From Flavobacterium terrae (GTDB lineage: Bacteria > Bacteroidota > Bacteroidia > Flavobacteriales > Flavobacteriaceae): a DNA stretch of 64,000 nucleotides. How positions within the stretch are numbered: position 1 is the first letter of the stretch; every line of letters begins with the position of its first letter. The stretch covers positions 62,001 to 126,000 of the forward strand of contig NZ_FQZI01000006.1 in NCBI RefSeq assembly GCF_900142035.1, written 5' to 3'. The position numbers and the translations under genes are program-made. Shown one piece after another: positions 10,029-18,506 of this stretch. The notes under the pieces are model-generated. The model saw only the letters and a list, made by a program, of their open reading frames with translations, searched no databases and was not told the origin of the DNA.

Positions 10029-10049
10029 CTTTGCTAAAACGATGTAGTT

Positions 10050-11474
10050 ATGGAAGAATGTATTTCAGTATTTGATATGTTAAAAATTGGTGTTGGTCCA
10101 TCAAGTTCTCATACACTTGGGCCTTGGCGTGCTGCCGAACGATTTTTAAATGAATTAAAAGAAGAAAACATTCTAAATAAAATCACTTCTGTAAAAGTCG
10201 ATTTATATGGTTCCTTATCACTTACCGGAGTTGGTCACGCAACTGATTTAGCTGTTATGTTAGGACTAAGTGGTCAAGATCCAGAATATATACCAGTTCA
10301 AGATATTGAGGGTATTATAAAAGCAATAAAAACAAATCATAAACTAAAATTAGCGAATCTATTAAATATTAATTTTAATCCAGAAACAGACATTATTTTC
10401 AATAAAAACTTTCTTCCTTTCCATGCAAATGGGTTGACTTTTACTGCTTTCTATGATGAATCTCACTATGAATCTACATTTTATTCTATAGGAGGAGGAT
10501 TTGTAGTTAAAGAAGAAAGAAGTAACGCTAAGGCCAATGAAATTATTAAATGTGCCTTTCCCTATCCTATAAATTTTGCTTCAGAATTATTGGAATACTG
10601 TCAAAATCAAAATAGAAAAATCTCTGAAATTGTTTATGATAATGAGAAATCTATTCGTACAGAACAAGAAATTGACAAAGAATTATTGAGAGTTTGGAAT
10701 ACTATGCTCGAGTGTATGTACATAGGCTGTCATAGTGAAGGTATTCTACCAGGAGGATTAAATGTTCGTCGTCGAGCGTTTGACATGCATCAAAATTTAA
10801 TTGGCCTTGCCAATTATTCATCACCGCAAGAATGGTTAGAAACCATTCGAAAAACCGAAGTGAAATTCCGACAAATACTAAAATGGGTTTCGTGTTTTGC
10901 ACTTGCTGTTAATGAAGTAAATGCATCACTAGGACGTGTAGTCACTGCTCCAACTAATGGAAGCGCTGGTGTAATTCCGGCTGTTTTGATGTATTATATG
11001 GTTATCGAAAATCACCAAGCCAATGAAGAGCAAGTAAAGCAGTTTTTGATGGTTGCTGGTGAAATAGGCTCAATTTTCAAAAAAGGAGCAACTATTTCAG
11101 CTGCTATGGGCGGATGCCAAGCAGAAATTGGCGTGTCATCAGCAATGGCCGCAGGAGCGTTATGTGAAGTAATGGGTGGAACACCAGAACAAGTTTTAAT
11201 GGCTGCAGAAATTGCTATGGAACACCATTTAGGTTTGACTTGTGACCCAATTGGCGGATTAGTCCAAATTCCTTGTATTGAAAGAAATACTATGGGTGCA
11301 ATAAAAGCTATTAACGCAGCAGAATTGGCAATTGAAACAGACCCAAAAAATGCAAAAGTCCCTTTAGATAAGGTCGTTAATACTATGTGGCAAACAGCAA
11401 AAGACATGAACAATAAATACAAAGAAACTTCCGAAGGAGGTCTCGCTGTAGCTGTTAATATGGCTGATTGTTAA
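10050..11474 (+). CDS. sdaA: L-serine ammonia-lyase (iron-sulfur, single chain)
   Basis: The 474-residue enzyme deaminates L-serine to pyruvate and ammonia. Single-chain architecture: a beta-domain starting with [20 protein letters not shown], then the alpha-domain with [32 protein letters not shown] and the Cys in [19 protein letters not shown]. These Cys residues would bind the oxygen-sensitive [4Fe-4S] cluster that replaces PLP in this family. Length is normal for the fused form. The DUF2809 gene begins 4 nt after the stop, so the two are likely co-transcribed. Confidence 0.95.
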   Translation: MEECISVFDMLKIGVGPSSSHTLGPWRAAERFLNELKEENILNKITSVKVDLYGSLSLTGVGHATDLAVMLGLSGQDPEYIPVQDIEGIIKAIKTNHKLKLANLLNINFNPETDIIFNKNFLPFHANGLTFTAFYDESHYESTFYSIGGGFVVKEERSNAKANEIIKCAFPYPINFASELLEYCQNQNRKISEIVYDNEKSIRTEQEIDKELLRVWNTMLECMYIGCHSEGILPGGLNVRRRAFDMHQNLIGLANYSSPQEWLETIRKTEVKFRQILKWVSCFALAVNEVNASLGRVVTAPTNGSAGVIPAVLMYYMVIENHQANEEQVKQFLMVAGEIGSIFKKGATISAAMGGCQAEIGVSSAMAAGALCEVMGGTPEQVLMAAEIAMEHHLGLTCDPIGGLVQIPCIERNTMGAIKAINAAELAIETDPKNAKVPLDKVVNTMWQTAKDMNNKYKETSEGGLAVAVNMADC

Positions 11475-11478
11475 TCAA

Positions 11479-11844
11479 ATGTCACTAAAGGTAAATTACA
11501 ATTATTTATTAGTTGCCTTTCTAGTTATCTTTCTTGGAATCATATCAAGAAAAACAAGCTTTATTCCATTATTTATTGGAGATATTCTATATGCAATAAT
11601 GATTTATTGTATGGTTGAATTTTTCATTTGGTCCAAAAATAATACCCTAAAATTTATTTTCCCATTATCAATTTGCTTCATAATTGAATTATCACAATTA
11701 ATTGATTTAAATTGGTTAAACGCACTCAGACATACCGCTTTAGGTTATTATATCTTGGGTCAAGGATTTTTATATAGTGATTTGCTTTGTTATACTGTTG
11801 GAATTCTAATTGCTTTTACTGTTGATGCCAATAGAAAAGGTTAA
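11479..11844 (+). CDS. DUF2809-like small membrane protein
   Basis: This 121-residue protein has three to four hydrophobic helices. The pattern FIGDILYAIMIYCMVEFF ... CFIIELSQLIDLNWLN ... LGYYILGQGFLYSDLLCYTVG resembles the DUF2809 family of unknown function. It starts 4 nt after the serine dehydratase stop codon, implying one transcript, although a functional link is not evident. Its stop overlaps the stop of the convergent NTF2-like gene by four bases, leaving no room for a separate terminator. Confidence 0.75.
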   Translation: MSLKVNYNYLLVAFLVIFLGIISRKTSFIPLFIGDILYAIMIYCMVEFFIWSKNNTLKFIFPLSICFIIELSQLIDLNWLNALRHTALGYYILGQGFLYSDLLCYTVGILIAFTVDANRKG

Positions 11845-12275
11845 ATTCTCCTTCTTGTATCTATAATGTGAACAATTTTCCATTGACCATTCTCTTTAAA
11901 TAAAGTAAATGAATTTACACCACTGTGACTTAATTTACCATCAATATAAAACTCGTAGGGTGTCCAAGCATGTGCCATAGAACCATCAATTTGGACTTTA
12001 TATCCTAAAATTCTTTCTTCAAATTTTAAGTCTTTAGGAAATGTAGCAAATGATTTGATGAATTCTGATGCTTTTTCTTCCTCAAGCTTTGTGCCTTTTT
12101 TGCCCTCCATTATAGATTGTAAAAGCATTCTATCATGGCACACCGATTTTATTTTTGTGGTATCCTTTGCATGGAAACCTTCAAAAAAAGTTTTAATTGT
12201 ATTTTCAACCTCTTGATTTTGTGCATTGCTATAAAAGGGAAGCAATATCAGCAAATAAATGATTAATTTTTTCAT
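11841..12275 (-). CDS. Exported NTF2-like (SnoaL-type) protein
   Basis: The start was placed at the ATG at 12275, which gives a typical signal peptide (MKKLIIYLLILLPFYSNAQ); in-frame upstream codons would put an unlikely charged segment before it. The mature part of about 125 residues has an NTF2-fold pattern (VENTIKTFFEGFHAKDTTKIKSV at the front, GQWKIVHIIDTRR at the end), as in many small periplasmic SnoaL-like proteins. No catalytic residues can be assigned and the function is unknown. The gene is divergent from panB and its stop overlaps that of the DUF2809 gene. Confidence 0.75.
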   Translation of the reverse strand: MKKLIIYLLILLPFYSNAQNQEVENTIKTFFEGFHAKDTTKIKSVCHDRMLLQSIMEGKKGTKLEEEKASEFIKSFATFPKDLKFEERILGYKVQIDGSMAHAWTPYEFYIDGKLSHSGVNSFTLFKENGQWKIVHIIDTRRRI

Positions 12276-12316
12276 AGTTTTTTGATTTTTAATCGTTTGA
12301 CGAAAACTTAAGTATT

Positions 12317-12348
12317 TTGTTACAAAACCATTCTTTTTAGTAATTTTA
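12317..12348 (+). promoter_or_regulatory. Probable panB promoter
   Basis: TTG at 12317-12319 and TAATTTTA at 12341-12348 (one mismatch to TAnnTTTG) are 21 nt apart, 22 nt before the panB ATG. This would drive the panB operon. Confidence 0.45.
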
Positions 12349-12369
12349 CAATTCCTAAACATTCAAATT

Positions 12370-13188
12370 ATGTCAACAGCTAAAAGTGATTACAAAAGAG
12401 TTACCACAAAATCATTAATTGATATGAAAGCCAAAGGTGAAAAAATTTCTATGCTAACTGCATACGATTTCACCATGGCAAAAATTGTTGACTCGGCTGG
12501 AGTTGATGTAATCCTTGTGGGTGATTCTGCTAGTAATGTAATGGCGGGCCACGAGACTACTCTACCTATTACACTTGACCAAATGATTTATCATGCTTCA
12601 TCTGTAGTAAGAGCAGCAGAAAGAGCTTTAGTTGTAGTTGATTTACCTTTTGGTTCGTATCAATCAGATTCTAAAGAGGCGTTACGTTCAGCCATTCGTG
12701 TTATGAAAGAAAGTGGTGGACATGCTGTTAAATTAGAAGGTGGAAAAGAAATTAAAGAATCTATCAAAAAAATACTTCAGGCTGGAATTCCAGTAATGGG
12801 ACATTTAGGGTTAACACCTCAATCAATTTATAAATTTGGAACCTATACTGTTCGTGCCAAAGAAGATGCAGAAGCTGAAAAATTAATCGAAGATGCTCAA
12901 TTATTAGAGCGAATTGGTTGTTTTGCTTTAGTACTTGAAAAAATTCCTGCAGCTTTAGCAAAAAAAGTTGCTGAAAGTATTTCTATTCCGGTTATTGGAA
13001 TTGGTGCTGGAAATGGAGTTGACGGACAAGTATTAGTGCTACACGACATGATAGGTATGACTCACGAATTTAGTCCACGTTTTTTACGTCGTTACATGAA
13101 TTTATATGAAGATATGACTAAAGCTATAGGACAATATGTTTCTGATGTAAAAGCAGTCGATTTCCCTAATGCCAATGAGCAATATTAA
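12370..13188 (+). CDS. panB: 3-methyl-2-oxobutanoate hydroxymethyltransferase
   Basis: The 272-residue enzyme transfers a hydroxymethyl group from 5,10-methylene-tetrahydrofolate to 2-oxoisovalerate, giving ketopantoate for pantothenate and CoA. Family signatures: [39 protein letters not shown] with metal-binding Asp, [20 protein letters not shown] and [22 protein letters not shown]. Length and start are standard. It leads a run of five forward genes with overlapping or nearly touching ends; the other members have no obvious pantothenate role. Confidence 0.97.
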   Translation: MSTAKSDYKRVTTKSLIDMKAKGEKISMLTAYDFTMAKIVDSAGVDVILVGDSASNVMAGHETTLPITLDQMIYHASSVVRAAERALVVVDLPFGSYQSDSKEALRSAIRVMKESGGHAVKLEGGKEIKESIKKILQAGIPVMGHLGLTPQSIYKFGTYTVRAKEDAEAEKLIEDAQLLERIGCFALVLEKIPAALAKKVAESISIPVIGIGAGNGVDGQVLVLHDMIGMTHEFSPRFLRRYMNLYEDMTKAIGQYVSDVKAVDFPNANEQY

Positions 13189-13666
13189 AATTGATACCGA
13201 AAGAGTTTTTTCAAAACCTCTTGACATTTTAGACTACGAATTCATCTATAAATTACTTAATACAGAAGGATGGAAACGTTTCATAGGTGATAGAAATATT
13301 CACTCAAATGAAGAAGCTAAGTTGTATATAGATAAAATTGAAAAGGCTGAAAACATTAAATATTTTGTAATTACTGAGAAAAAAACTCACAAGAAAATTG
13401 GCTTATTTACAATCATAAAAAGAGAGTTTTTAAATCATCCTGATATTGGATTTGCTTTTTTACCAGAGTTTAACGGAAAAGGATTTGCTTATGAGACTTC
13501 AAAGGCTTTCATGGAAATTTTATCTAAAGAACATTCTGGACTTTCTGCAATTACAAATTTAGACAATGTAAATTCTATTAAACTTCTTAAAAAATTGGGT
13601 TTAAAATTCAAAGAAGTGATTAATGAAAATGATGAACAATTAAACCTTTTTGAAATTGAGTTCTAA
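13169..13666 (+). CDS. GNAT-family N-acetyltransferase
   Basis: The 165-residue protein resembles RimJ/RimL-type acetyltransferases ([22 protein letters not shown] ... [24 protein letters not shown] ... [17 protein letters not shown]). The acetyl-CoA pyrophosphate loop corresponds to GKGFAYE. The substrate is unknown. The start overlaps the end of panB by 20 nt; a second ATG six bases further (13175) is equally plausible. The 3' end overlaps the pseudouridine synthase gene, so translation is probably coupled across three genes. Confidence 0.85.
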   Translation: MPMSNIKIDTERVFSKPLDILDYEFIYKLLNTEGWKRFIGDRNIHSNEEAKLYIDKIEKAENIKYFVITEKKTHKKIGLFTIIKREFLNHPDIGFAFLPEFNGKGFAYETSKAFMEILSKEHSGLSAITNLDNVNSIKLLKKLGLKFKEVINENDEQLNLFEIEF

Positions 13667-14357
13667 TACTAAAATTATTTCGACAAAAGATAATCTTCAA
13701 GTTTTACATGAAGACAATCATATAATTATAATCAATAAACGTGTTGGTGACATTGTACAAGGAGATAAAACTGGAGACAAACCTTTATCTGATATTGTAA
13801 AAGAATACATTAAGGCTAAATACAATAAACCTGGTGATGTTTTTTTAGGTGTGGTACATCGATTAGACAGACCAACTACAGGAGTTGTAGTTTTTGCTAG
13901 AACCAGCAAAGCTCTTGAGAGGCTTAACAAAATGTTTAGTGAACGAGAAACTCAAAAAACATATTGGGCAGTTGTGAAAAACAAACCACCAAAACAGGAA
14001 GATAATCTGGTACATTTCTTAAAAAGAAATGAGAAGAACAATACTTCAAAAGCTCATTTAAAAGAAATTCCAGACAGTAAAAAAGCGAGTTTAGATTATA
14101 AAATTATCGCTGAACTCAAAAATTACTTTGCGCTAGAAATCAATTTACACACGGGTCGTCATCATCAAATTAGAAGTCAATTATCAGCAATTGGTTCTCC
14201 AATAAAAGGGGATTTAAAATATGGTTTTGATCGAAGTAATCCTGATGGAGGTATACATCTTCATGCCAGAAAACTTAAATTTATTCACCCTGTCTCTAAA
14301 GAAAATATCGAAATCGTTGCTCCAGTGCCCGAAGATGTAATTTGGAAATCAATATAA
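13650..14357 (+). CDS. RluA-family RNA pseudouridine synthase with non-ATG start
   Basis: The 235-residue enzyme carries the RluA catalytic motif HRLDRPTTG (catalytic Asp), the ARTSKALERLNKMF helix and the RNA-binding NLHTGRHHQIRSQLSAIGSPIKGD segment. It isomerises uridine to pseudouridine in rRNA or tRNA; the target site cannot be read from sequence. The conserved N-terminus (LQVLHEDNHIIIINKRVGDIVQGD) has no ATG before it. The only in-frame starts are TTG at 13650 or TTG at 13656, both inside the end of the GNAT gene. The next in-frame Met lies far inside the catalytic domain. Translation is probably coupled to the GNAT gene. Confidence 0.92.
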   Translation: MKLSSNTKIISTKDNLQVLHEDNHIIIINKRVGDIVQGDKTGDKPLSDIVKEYIKAKYNKPGDVFLGVVHRLDRPTTGVVVFARTSKALERLNKMFSERETQKTYWAVVKNKPPKQEDNLVHFLKRNEKNNTSKAHLKEIPDSKKASLDYKIIAELKNYFALEINLHTGRHHQIRSQLSAIGSPIKGDLKYGFDRSNPDGGIHLHARKLKFIHPVSKENIEIVAPVPEDVIWKSI

Positions 14358-14384
14358 TTTTTATCTTTAGAAAAAAATAATACA

Positions 14385-15704
14385 ATGTATTCAGTATCCG
14401 AAAGAAAAATAGCCCTGCAAAAGCTTTTAAAGAATATCATTATTCATGAAGATGAAATTCTAGACGCTTTGTACAAAGATTTTAAAAAACCAAGATTCGA
14501 AGGAGTTATTTCTGAAACATCCTATGTCGTTAATGATTTAAAATATACGCTGAAGAATCTATCTTCATGGTCAAAACCCAAAAGAGTCTTTCCTTCACTT
14601 TTAAATTTTCCTTCTACTGATAAAATTTACAGTGAACCTTACGGACGAGTATTGATTATTTCTCCTTGGAATTATCCTTTTCAATTGGCTTTTTCTCCAC
14701 TTATTGCTGCGATTGCTGCAGGAAACAGTGTTACTTTAAAACCATCAGAGCTAACTCCCTATACATCGGCAATTGTTTCTAAAATTGTTCGTGAATCATT
14801 TGATGTAAAACAAGCATTAGTTGTAACTGGTGATTATACCATTGCTCAGGATTTATTACAGAAAAGATGGGATTATATCTTCTTCACCGGAAGTGTTCCA
14901 GTTGGGAAAATTGTCGCAAAAGCTGCTGCTGAACATTTAACTCCTGTAACATTAGAATTAGGAGGTAAAAGCCCTTGTATAATTGATGAAACAGCCAATT
15001 TACCTTTAGCAGCAAAACGAATCATTTGGGGAAAACTATTCAATGCTGGTCAAACCTGTATTGCGCCTGATTATATTTTGGTTCATTACCGAATGAAGAA
15101 AAAATTGATTCCGTTATTGATTCAAGAAATCGAAAATGCTTTAGGAAAAAATCCAGAACAATCAGAAGATTTTGCTCGAATTGTGAATCTAAAAAACTGG
15201 AGACGTCAAGTAGCATTAATTGAAAACCAGTTTGTTTTATATGGAGGTCAGCATAATGAAGAAAATTTATATGTTGCCCCTACTCTATTAGATGAACCTA
15301 TGCCTGAAAGCGCTGTGATGCAAGAGGAGATTTTTGGACCAATACTTCCAATAGTAACTTATGAAAACAAAGCCGACTTACATAAAATAATATCGAGATA
15401 CGAAAAACCACTTTCATTATATATTTTCTCTGATGATAAAGCCTTTCAAAACGAAATTTTAAATAAATACTCTTTTGGTGGAGGTTGTATCAATGACACT
15501 TTGACTCATTTTGCAAATAAAAATTTACCTTTTGGAGGTGTTGGACACAGCGGAATAGGTGCTTACCATGGTAAATTAGGTTTTGATACTTTTTCACATA
15601 AAAAATCGGTTGTAAAAAAAGCAAACTGGCTAGATGTTCCATTGCGTTACGCTCCTTATAAAGGAAAATTAAATATGATTAAACGAATTTTGAACTGGAT
15701 ATAA
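14385..15704 (+). CDS. Aldehyde dehydrogenase (class 3-like)
   Basis: The 439-residue enzyme oxidises aldehydes with NAD(P)+. Motifs: SPWNYPFQLAFSPLIAAIAAGN, FTGSVPVGKIVAKAAAEHLTPV, the general-base Glu in TLELGGKSP and the catalytic Cys in FNAGQTCIAPDY. It is shorter than the usual 480-500-residue family, as in class 3 (fatty aldehyde) enzymes, and ends in a slightly hydrophobic tail. It lies 27 nt after the pseudouridine synthase gene, in the panB operon. Confidence 0.93.
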   Translation: MYSVSERKIALQKLLKNIIIHEDEILDALYKDFKKPRFEGVISETSYVVNDLKYTLKNLSSWSKPKRVFPSLLNFPSTDKIYSEPYGRVLIISPWNYPFQLAFSPLIAAIAAGNSVTLKPSELTPYTSAIVSKIVRESFDVKQALVVTGDYTIAQDLLQKRWDYIFFTGSVPVGKIVAKAAAEHLTPVTLELGGKSPCIIDETANLPLAAKRIIWGKLFNAGQTCIAPDYILVHYRMKKKLIPLLIQEIENALGKNPEQSEDFARIVNLKNWRRQVALIENQFVLYGGQHNEENLYVAPTLLDEPMPESAVMQEEIFGPILPIVTYENKADLHKIISRYEKPLSLYIFSDDKAFQNEILNKYSFGGGCINDTLTHFANKNLPFGGVGHSGIGAYHGKLGFDTFSHKKSVVKKANWLDVPLRYAPYKGKLNMIKRILNWI

Positions 15705-15713
15705 GTAAATAAT

Positions 15714-16436
15714 ATGGAAGAAATAAAAAAAGTTGATATCGGAAATACACTAAACGAAACTTTCGAGTTATTTAAAAAAACATTTTTAACAGCTGGACTG
15801 GCTTTTGGACTTCTAATGATATTGGTTATTGGTATGGCAATGGTTGGAATTCAATTTTTTGTAGGTTTTGACAACCTTCCAGAATTAGCAAAAAAAATTG
15901 ATCCAAAAACAATGGATTTAAAAGCATCCATAATTTATTATTTTGTGGTTTTATTATTTTCAATACTAATAGCTCCTTTTAATGCGGGTATTTTAAAAAT
16001 CATGGATAATGCAGACAAAGATGAAGAAATATCTACATCAAATATTTTTACCTATGTAAATAGCAAACATTACTTAGACATAATATTTGCAACATTTATA
16101 AATGTTTCTCTTTCTTTTATTATCAATTTTGGTTTACAATCTATCTTAGCAAATAATCTTATTTTGTCATCGCTTATTCCAACTTTAATATCAGTAGTAA
16201 TTAGTGTATTTTTATTTTTAGTTATTCCTTTTATAATTTTTGATGAGCTAGATACGATTAAAGCAATCAATAAAAGTTTACAAACTTGTTCAAAAAACTT
16301 TTTCCCTATACTATTACTTATTATTATATCTGTGATTTTAGGTTATGTAGGTATAATAGCGTTTTGTTTTGGGATAATTTTCACTTTCCCAATTTATTAT
16401 GCAACACAATATTGCATTTACAAAGCTGTAAAATAA
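15714..16436 (+). CDS. Polytopic membrane protein of unknown function
   Basis: I do not recognise a named family with certainty. The 240 residues hold about six hydrophobic helices (TAGLAFGLLMILVIGMAMVGIQFF, IIYYFVVLLFSILIAPF, LIPTLISVVISVFLFLVIPFIIF, FFPILLLIIISVILGYVGIIAF) with a soluble N-terminal segment and a conserved-looking FDELDTIKAINKSLQTCSKN between helices. This layout resembles uncharacterised integral membrane proteins common in Flavobacterium. It starts 9 nt after the aldehyde dehydrogenase stop and ends the panB operon. Confidence 0.7.
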   Translation: MEEIKKVDIGNTLNETFELFKKTFLTAGLAFGLLMILVIGMAMVGIQFFVGFDNLPELAKKIDPKTMDLKASIIYYFVVLLFSILIAPFNAGILKIMDNADKDEEISTSNIFTYVNSKHYLDIIFATFINVSLSFIINFGLQSILANNLILSSLIPTLISVVISVFLFLVIPFIIFDELDTIKAINKSLQTCSKNFFPILLLIIISVILGYVGIIAFCFGIIFTFPIYYATQYCIYKAVK

Positions 16437-16476
16437 AAAAAAGTGCGAAGGATATATCTTCATATTCTTCGCACTT
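16433..16476. terminator. Terminator between convergent membrane-protein genes
   Basis: A 10-bp stem (AAGTGCGAAG, 16441-16450, with 16467-16476) has an A run on its left side. It is therefore a good terminator for the reverse-strand gene at 16497 and a hairpin end for the forward operon. Confidence 0.75.
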
Positions 16477-16496
16477 CAAACCTAACCTAACCAAAT

Positions 16497-17294
16497 TCAT
16501 TCTAATTCGAATGAAGTTTTTATTACTAACTCTTTCTCATCAAAAATATATACTCTATATATACCTTTGTTAAGATCGTAAGTTTGTATGTCTGCTTTGA
16601 CATCAATATCTTTATCAATATACATAACTGTCAATAAGTCGCTGTATTCTAAAGTCATGCTCCCAAAATCTTTACGTTCTTTTTTACCAACAATATTATT
16701 ATTACTATCAACGATTTGTATGTAATAATTTTTATCTGTTGCTAATGAAATCTTACTTCCATTAACCGTGAAGGCCACTTGAATAACATCAGTACTTTTT
16801 GCTTTTTCTGTTTCTTTAAATTTACCATTACTTGATTCTTTTAAAAAATTCAATTTCACATTTGAAATCCAGACTTTAGAAGCTTTTTTAATGGTATTCT
16901 TTAAAATTCCATAGTATTCATTAGCATTCTCAATTACAGATAAAACACTATCTCTTTCTTTTCGCAAAAAGTTATTTTCTTCTTCTAAATATTCTTGTTG
17001 AGCTTTTAAAGATGCTACTTCATTTTTTAAACATTCTATTTCGGTTGCACTAGTTCTGGATTGAAAAGCAACACTTCTTTTTATCTCTTTACTATTTTTT
17101 TTATTATTTGTCTCATTAACAAATAATTCATTTGAAGCCATTTTCACTTCTTTTGCATTTAATACAGAAGCATTTTTCTTTTCTTGTTGAATATCAGCTA
17201 TAAATTTAAAAGTAAAACTTAGGCAACTAAATATAATTATGGCAACAACTATACGACTCACATTTGATACTGTATTTTGAAAAACTGTTTTCAT
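16497..17294 (-). CDS. Single-pass membrane coiled-coil protein, paralogue A
   Basis: The function is not recognised. The 265-residue protein has one N-terminal membrane helix (SRIVVAIIIFSCLSFTFKFI), a Lys/Asn-rich linker, a coiled coil at about 85-130 (IECLKNEVASLKAQQEYLEEENNFLRKERDSV) and a beta-rich C-terminal domain of about 125 residues. That C-terminal domain matches the next gene's along its whole length: IQVAFTVNGSK.., YYIQIVDSNNNIVGKKE, GIYRVYIFDEKELVIKTSFEL. The pair thus shares a C-terminal module while the N-terminal halves have diverged. It is predicted to be anchored in the inner membrane with the domain outside; no catalytic motif is visible. Confidence 0.7.
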   Translation of the reverse strand: MKTVFQNTVSNVSRIVVAIIIFSCLSFTFKFIADIQQEKKNASVLNAKEVKMASNELFVNETNNKKNSKEIKRSVAFQSRTSATEIECLKNEVASLKAQQEYLEEENNFLRKERDSVLSVIENANEYYGILKNTIKKASKVWISNVKLNFLKESSNGKFKETEKAKSTDVIQVAFTVNGSKISLATDKNYYIQIVDSNNNIVGKKERKDFGSMTLEYSDLLTVMYIDKDIDVKADIQTYDLNKGIYRVYIFDEKELVIKTSFELE

Positions 17295-17477
17295 AATAAT
17301 AATTTTATGCCTCTAATTTTACTTACTCAAATTTAACTGCATGCTAATTATGAACACAAAAAAATCGTTGTTTATCAAATAAAATCGTTATTCTGATATG
17401 TGGTTTATTTTAGATTATTTTTCTCTAACTAAATTCAGTTAGATGCAAACAAAGTCTTTGTAATCCAAGTCTTACAC

Positions 17478-17506
17478 AATAAAAAAAGGCCTCAAAATGA
17501 GGCCTT
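17478..17506 (-). terminator. Rho-independent terminator of paralogue B gene
   Basis: A 9-bp perfect stem (AAGGCCTCA with TGAGGCCTT) with loop AAA and an A run at 17481-17487, which is a T run on the reverse strand. It lies just downstream of the gene ending at 17528 and separates it from paralogue A. Confidence 0.88.
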
Positions 17507-17527
17507 AGAAATTTGATACTATAGTAA

Positions 17528-18406
17528 TTATCTTAGATTAAAACTAGTTTTTGAAACTAGTTCAGATTTATCAAAAATGTTTACAAAATAAGTTCCTGCT
17601 TGAACATTATCTACTGGTAAATCTTTTTCAACTTTTACTGTTTTGTTTTCATACTTAACAGTTGCAATAAAACTATAGGTAAGTGCTTTTTCACCAAATG
17701 TTTCCATTTTCTTTTCACCTACAACATTATTTTTACTATCAATTACTTGAACATAATACATTTTATCACCTGACTTGGCAATTTGATTTTCAGCAATCAT
17801 AAAACTAATTTTAAGAACATCGGCACGACTTGCTTTGTCTGTCTCAATTTGTTTTCCTGAACTTCTTTGTTTTAAAGCTGTTGATTGAAGATTTAACACA
17901 GTTAATTTAGAACCTTTTTCTACTGTTTTTGCTAAATAATCATTTTGTGATACCAAAGTATCATTTACTCTTCTAGCATCAGTTAAAACAACATTAGTAC
18001 TATCAATTCTGGTTACTAGTGATTTATTTTCACTTTTAAGAACTTCAACCTCTTTCATTAATCTTGCAATACTTCCTCTTAATTTTAAGGCCTCTTCTTT
18101 ATATTTGGCCATTGCTTTAACATCTCCTTGAGATTTTTCTATATCAGCCATTAATTTTTGTACTCTATCTCTTTCTGCAACTAATTCTTCAGACAAAGAC
18201 GAATTTGAAGAAATTGCTGATTCTAAAGAGTCTTTTGCAATAGCAAGATCTTTAAGCACTGCATCTTTTTCAGTAATTAATACTTCTTCAACTTGCTTAG
18301 AATCAGAAGTTAATTTATACATATAAATTAAACTACCTATTAATAATAATGATAAAATAGCAATTATTGCTTTAAGTCCAGAATTGTTACTGTTTTGGGC
18401 ACTCAT
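17528..18406 (-). CDS. Single-pass membrane coiled-coil protein, paralogue B
   Basis: The 292-residue protein begins with a short cytoplasmic tail and one membrane helix (LKAIIAILSLLLIGSLIYMY). A long coiled coil follows at about 35-160 (DAVLKDLAIAKDSLESAI, LVAERDRVQKLMADIEKSQ), then the C-terminal beta-rich domain also found in the neighbour (LKISFMIAENQI, YYVQVIDSKNNVVGEKKM, GTYFVNIFDKSELVSKTSFNL). Homologues of this kind are common and uncharacterised in flavobacteria. The architecture suggests a periplasmic structural or scaffold protein, which is inference only. A 24-bp inverted repeat lies upstream, shared with the divergent hydrolase gene. Confidence 0.72.
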   Translation of the reverse strand: MSAQNSNNSGLKAIIAILSLLLIGSLIYMYKLTSDSKQVEEVLITEKDAVLKDLAIAKDSLESAISSNSSLSEELVAERDRVQKLMADIEKSQGDVKAMAKYKEEALKLRGSIARLMKEVEVLKSENKSLVTRIDSTNVVLTDARRVNDTLVSQNDYLAKTVEKGSKLTVLNLQSTALKQRSSGKQIETDKASRADVLKISFMIAENQIAKSGDKMYYVQVIDSKNNVVGEKKMETFGEKALTYSFIATVKYENKTVKVEKDLPVDNVQAGTYFVNIFDKSELVSKTSFNLR

Positions 18407-18434
18407 CTTTTTTGGTGTTGGTTAATTTTAATTT

Positions 18435-18458
18435 GTTATACAATTATAGTTGTATAAC
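18435..18458. promoter_or_regulatory. Inverted repeat in divergent promoter region
   Basis: GTTATACAA and TTGTATAAC form perfect 9-bp arms around a 6-nt spacer. The element lies between the divergent paralogue B gene (start 18406) and the arginase-fold gene (start 18507), where an operator for both would be expected. The regulator is unknown. Confidence 0.5.
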
Positions 18459-18478
18459 GCAAGTTTCGATAAAAATAG

Positions 18479-18486
18479 TATTTTTG
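18479..18486 (+). promoter_or_regulatory. -7 box of the arginase-fold hydrolase gene
   Basis: TATTTTTG fits TAnnTTTG and precedes the chosen ATG (18507) by 20 nt. It excludes an upstream in-frame ATG at 18450, which would lie before the promoter. Confidence 0.6.
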
Positions 18487-18506
18487 GCTTACAGAAAAAA
18501 CAAAAA

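Noticed and set aside
12276..12362. Longer N-terminus for the NTF2-like protein
   Set aside because: It would place about 29 polar residues before a clear signal peptide; the ATG at 12275 gives a standard signal sequence.
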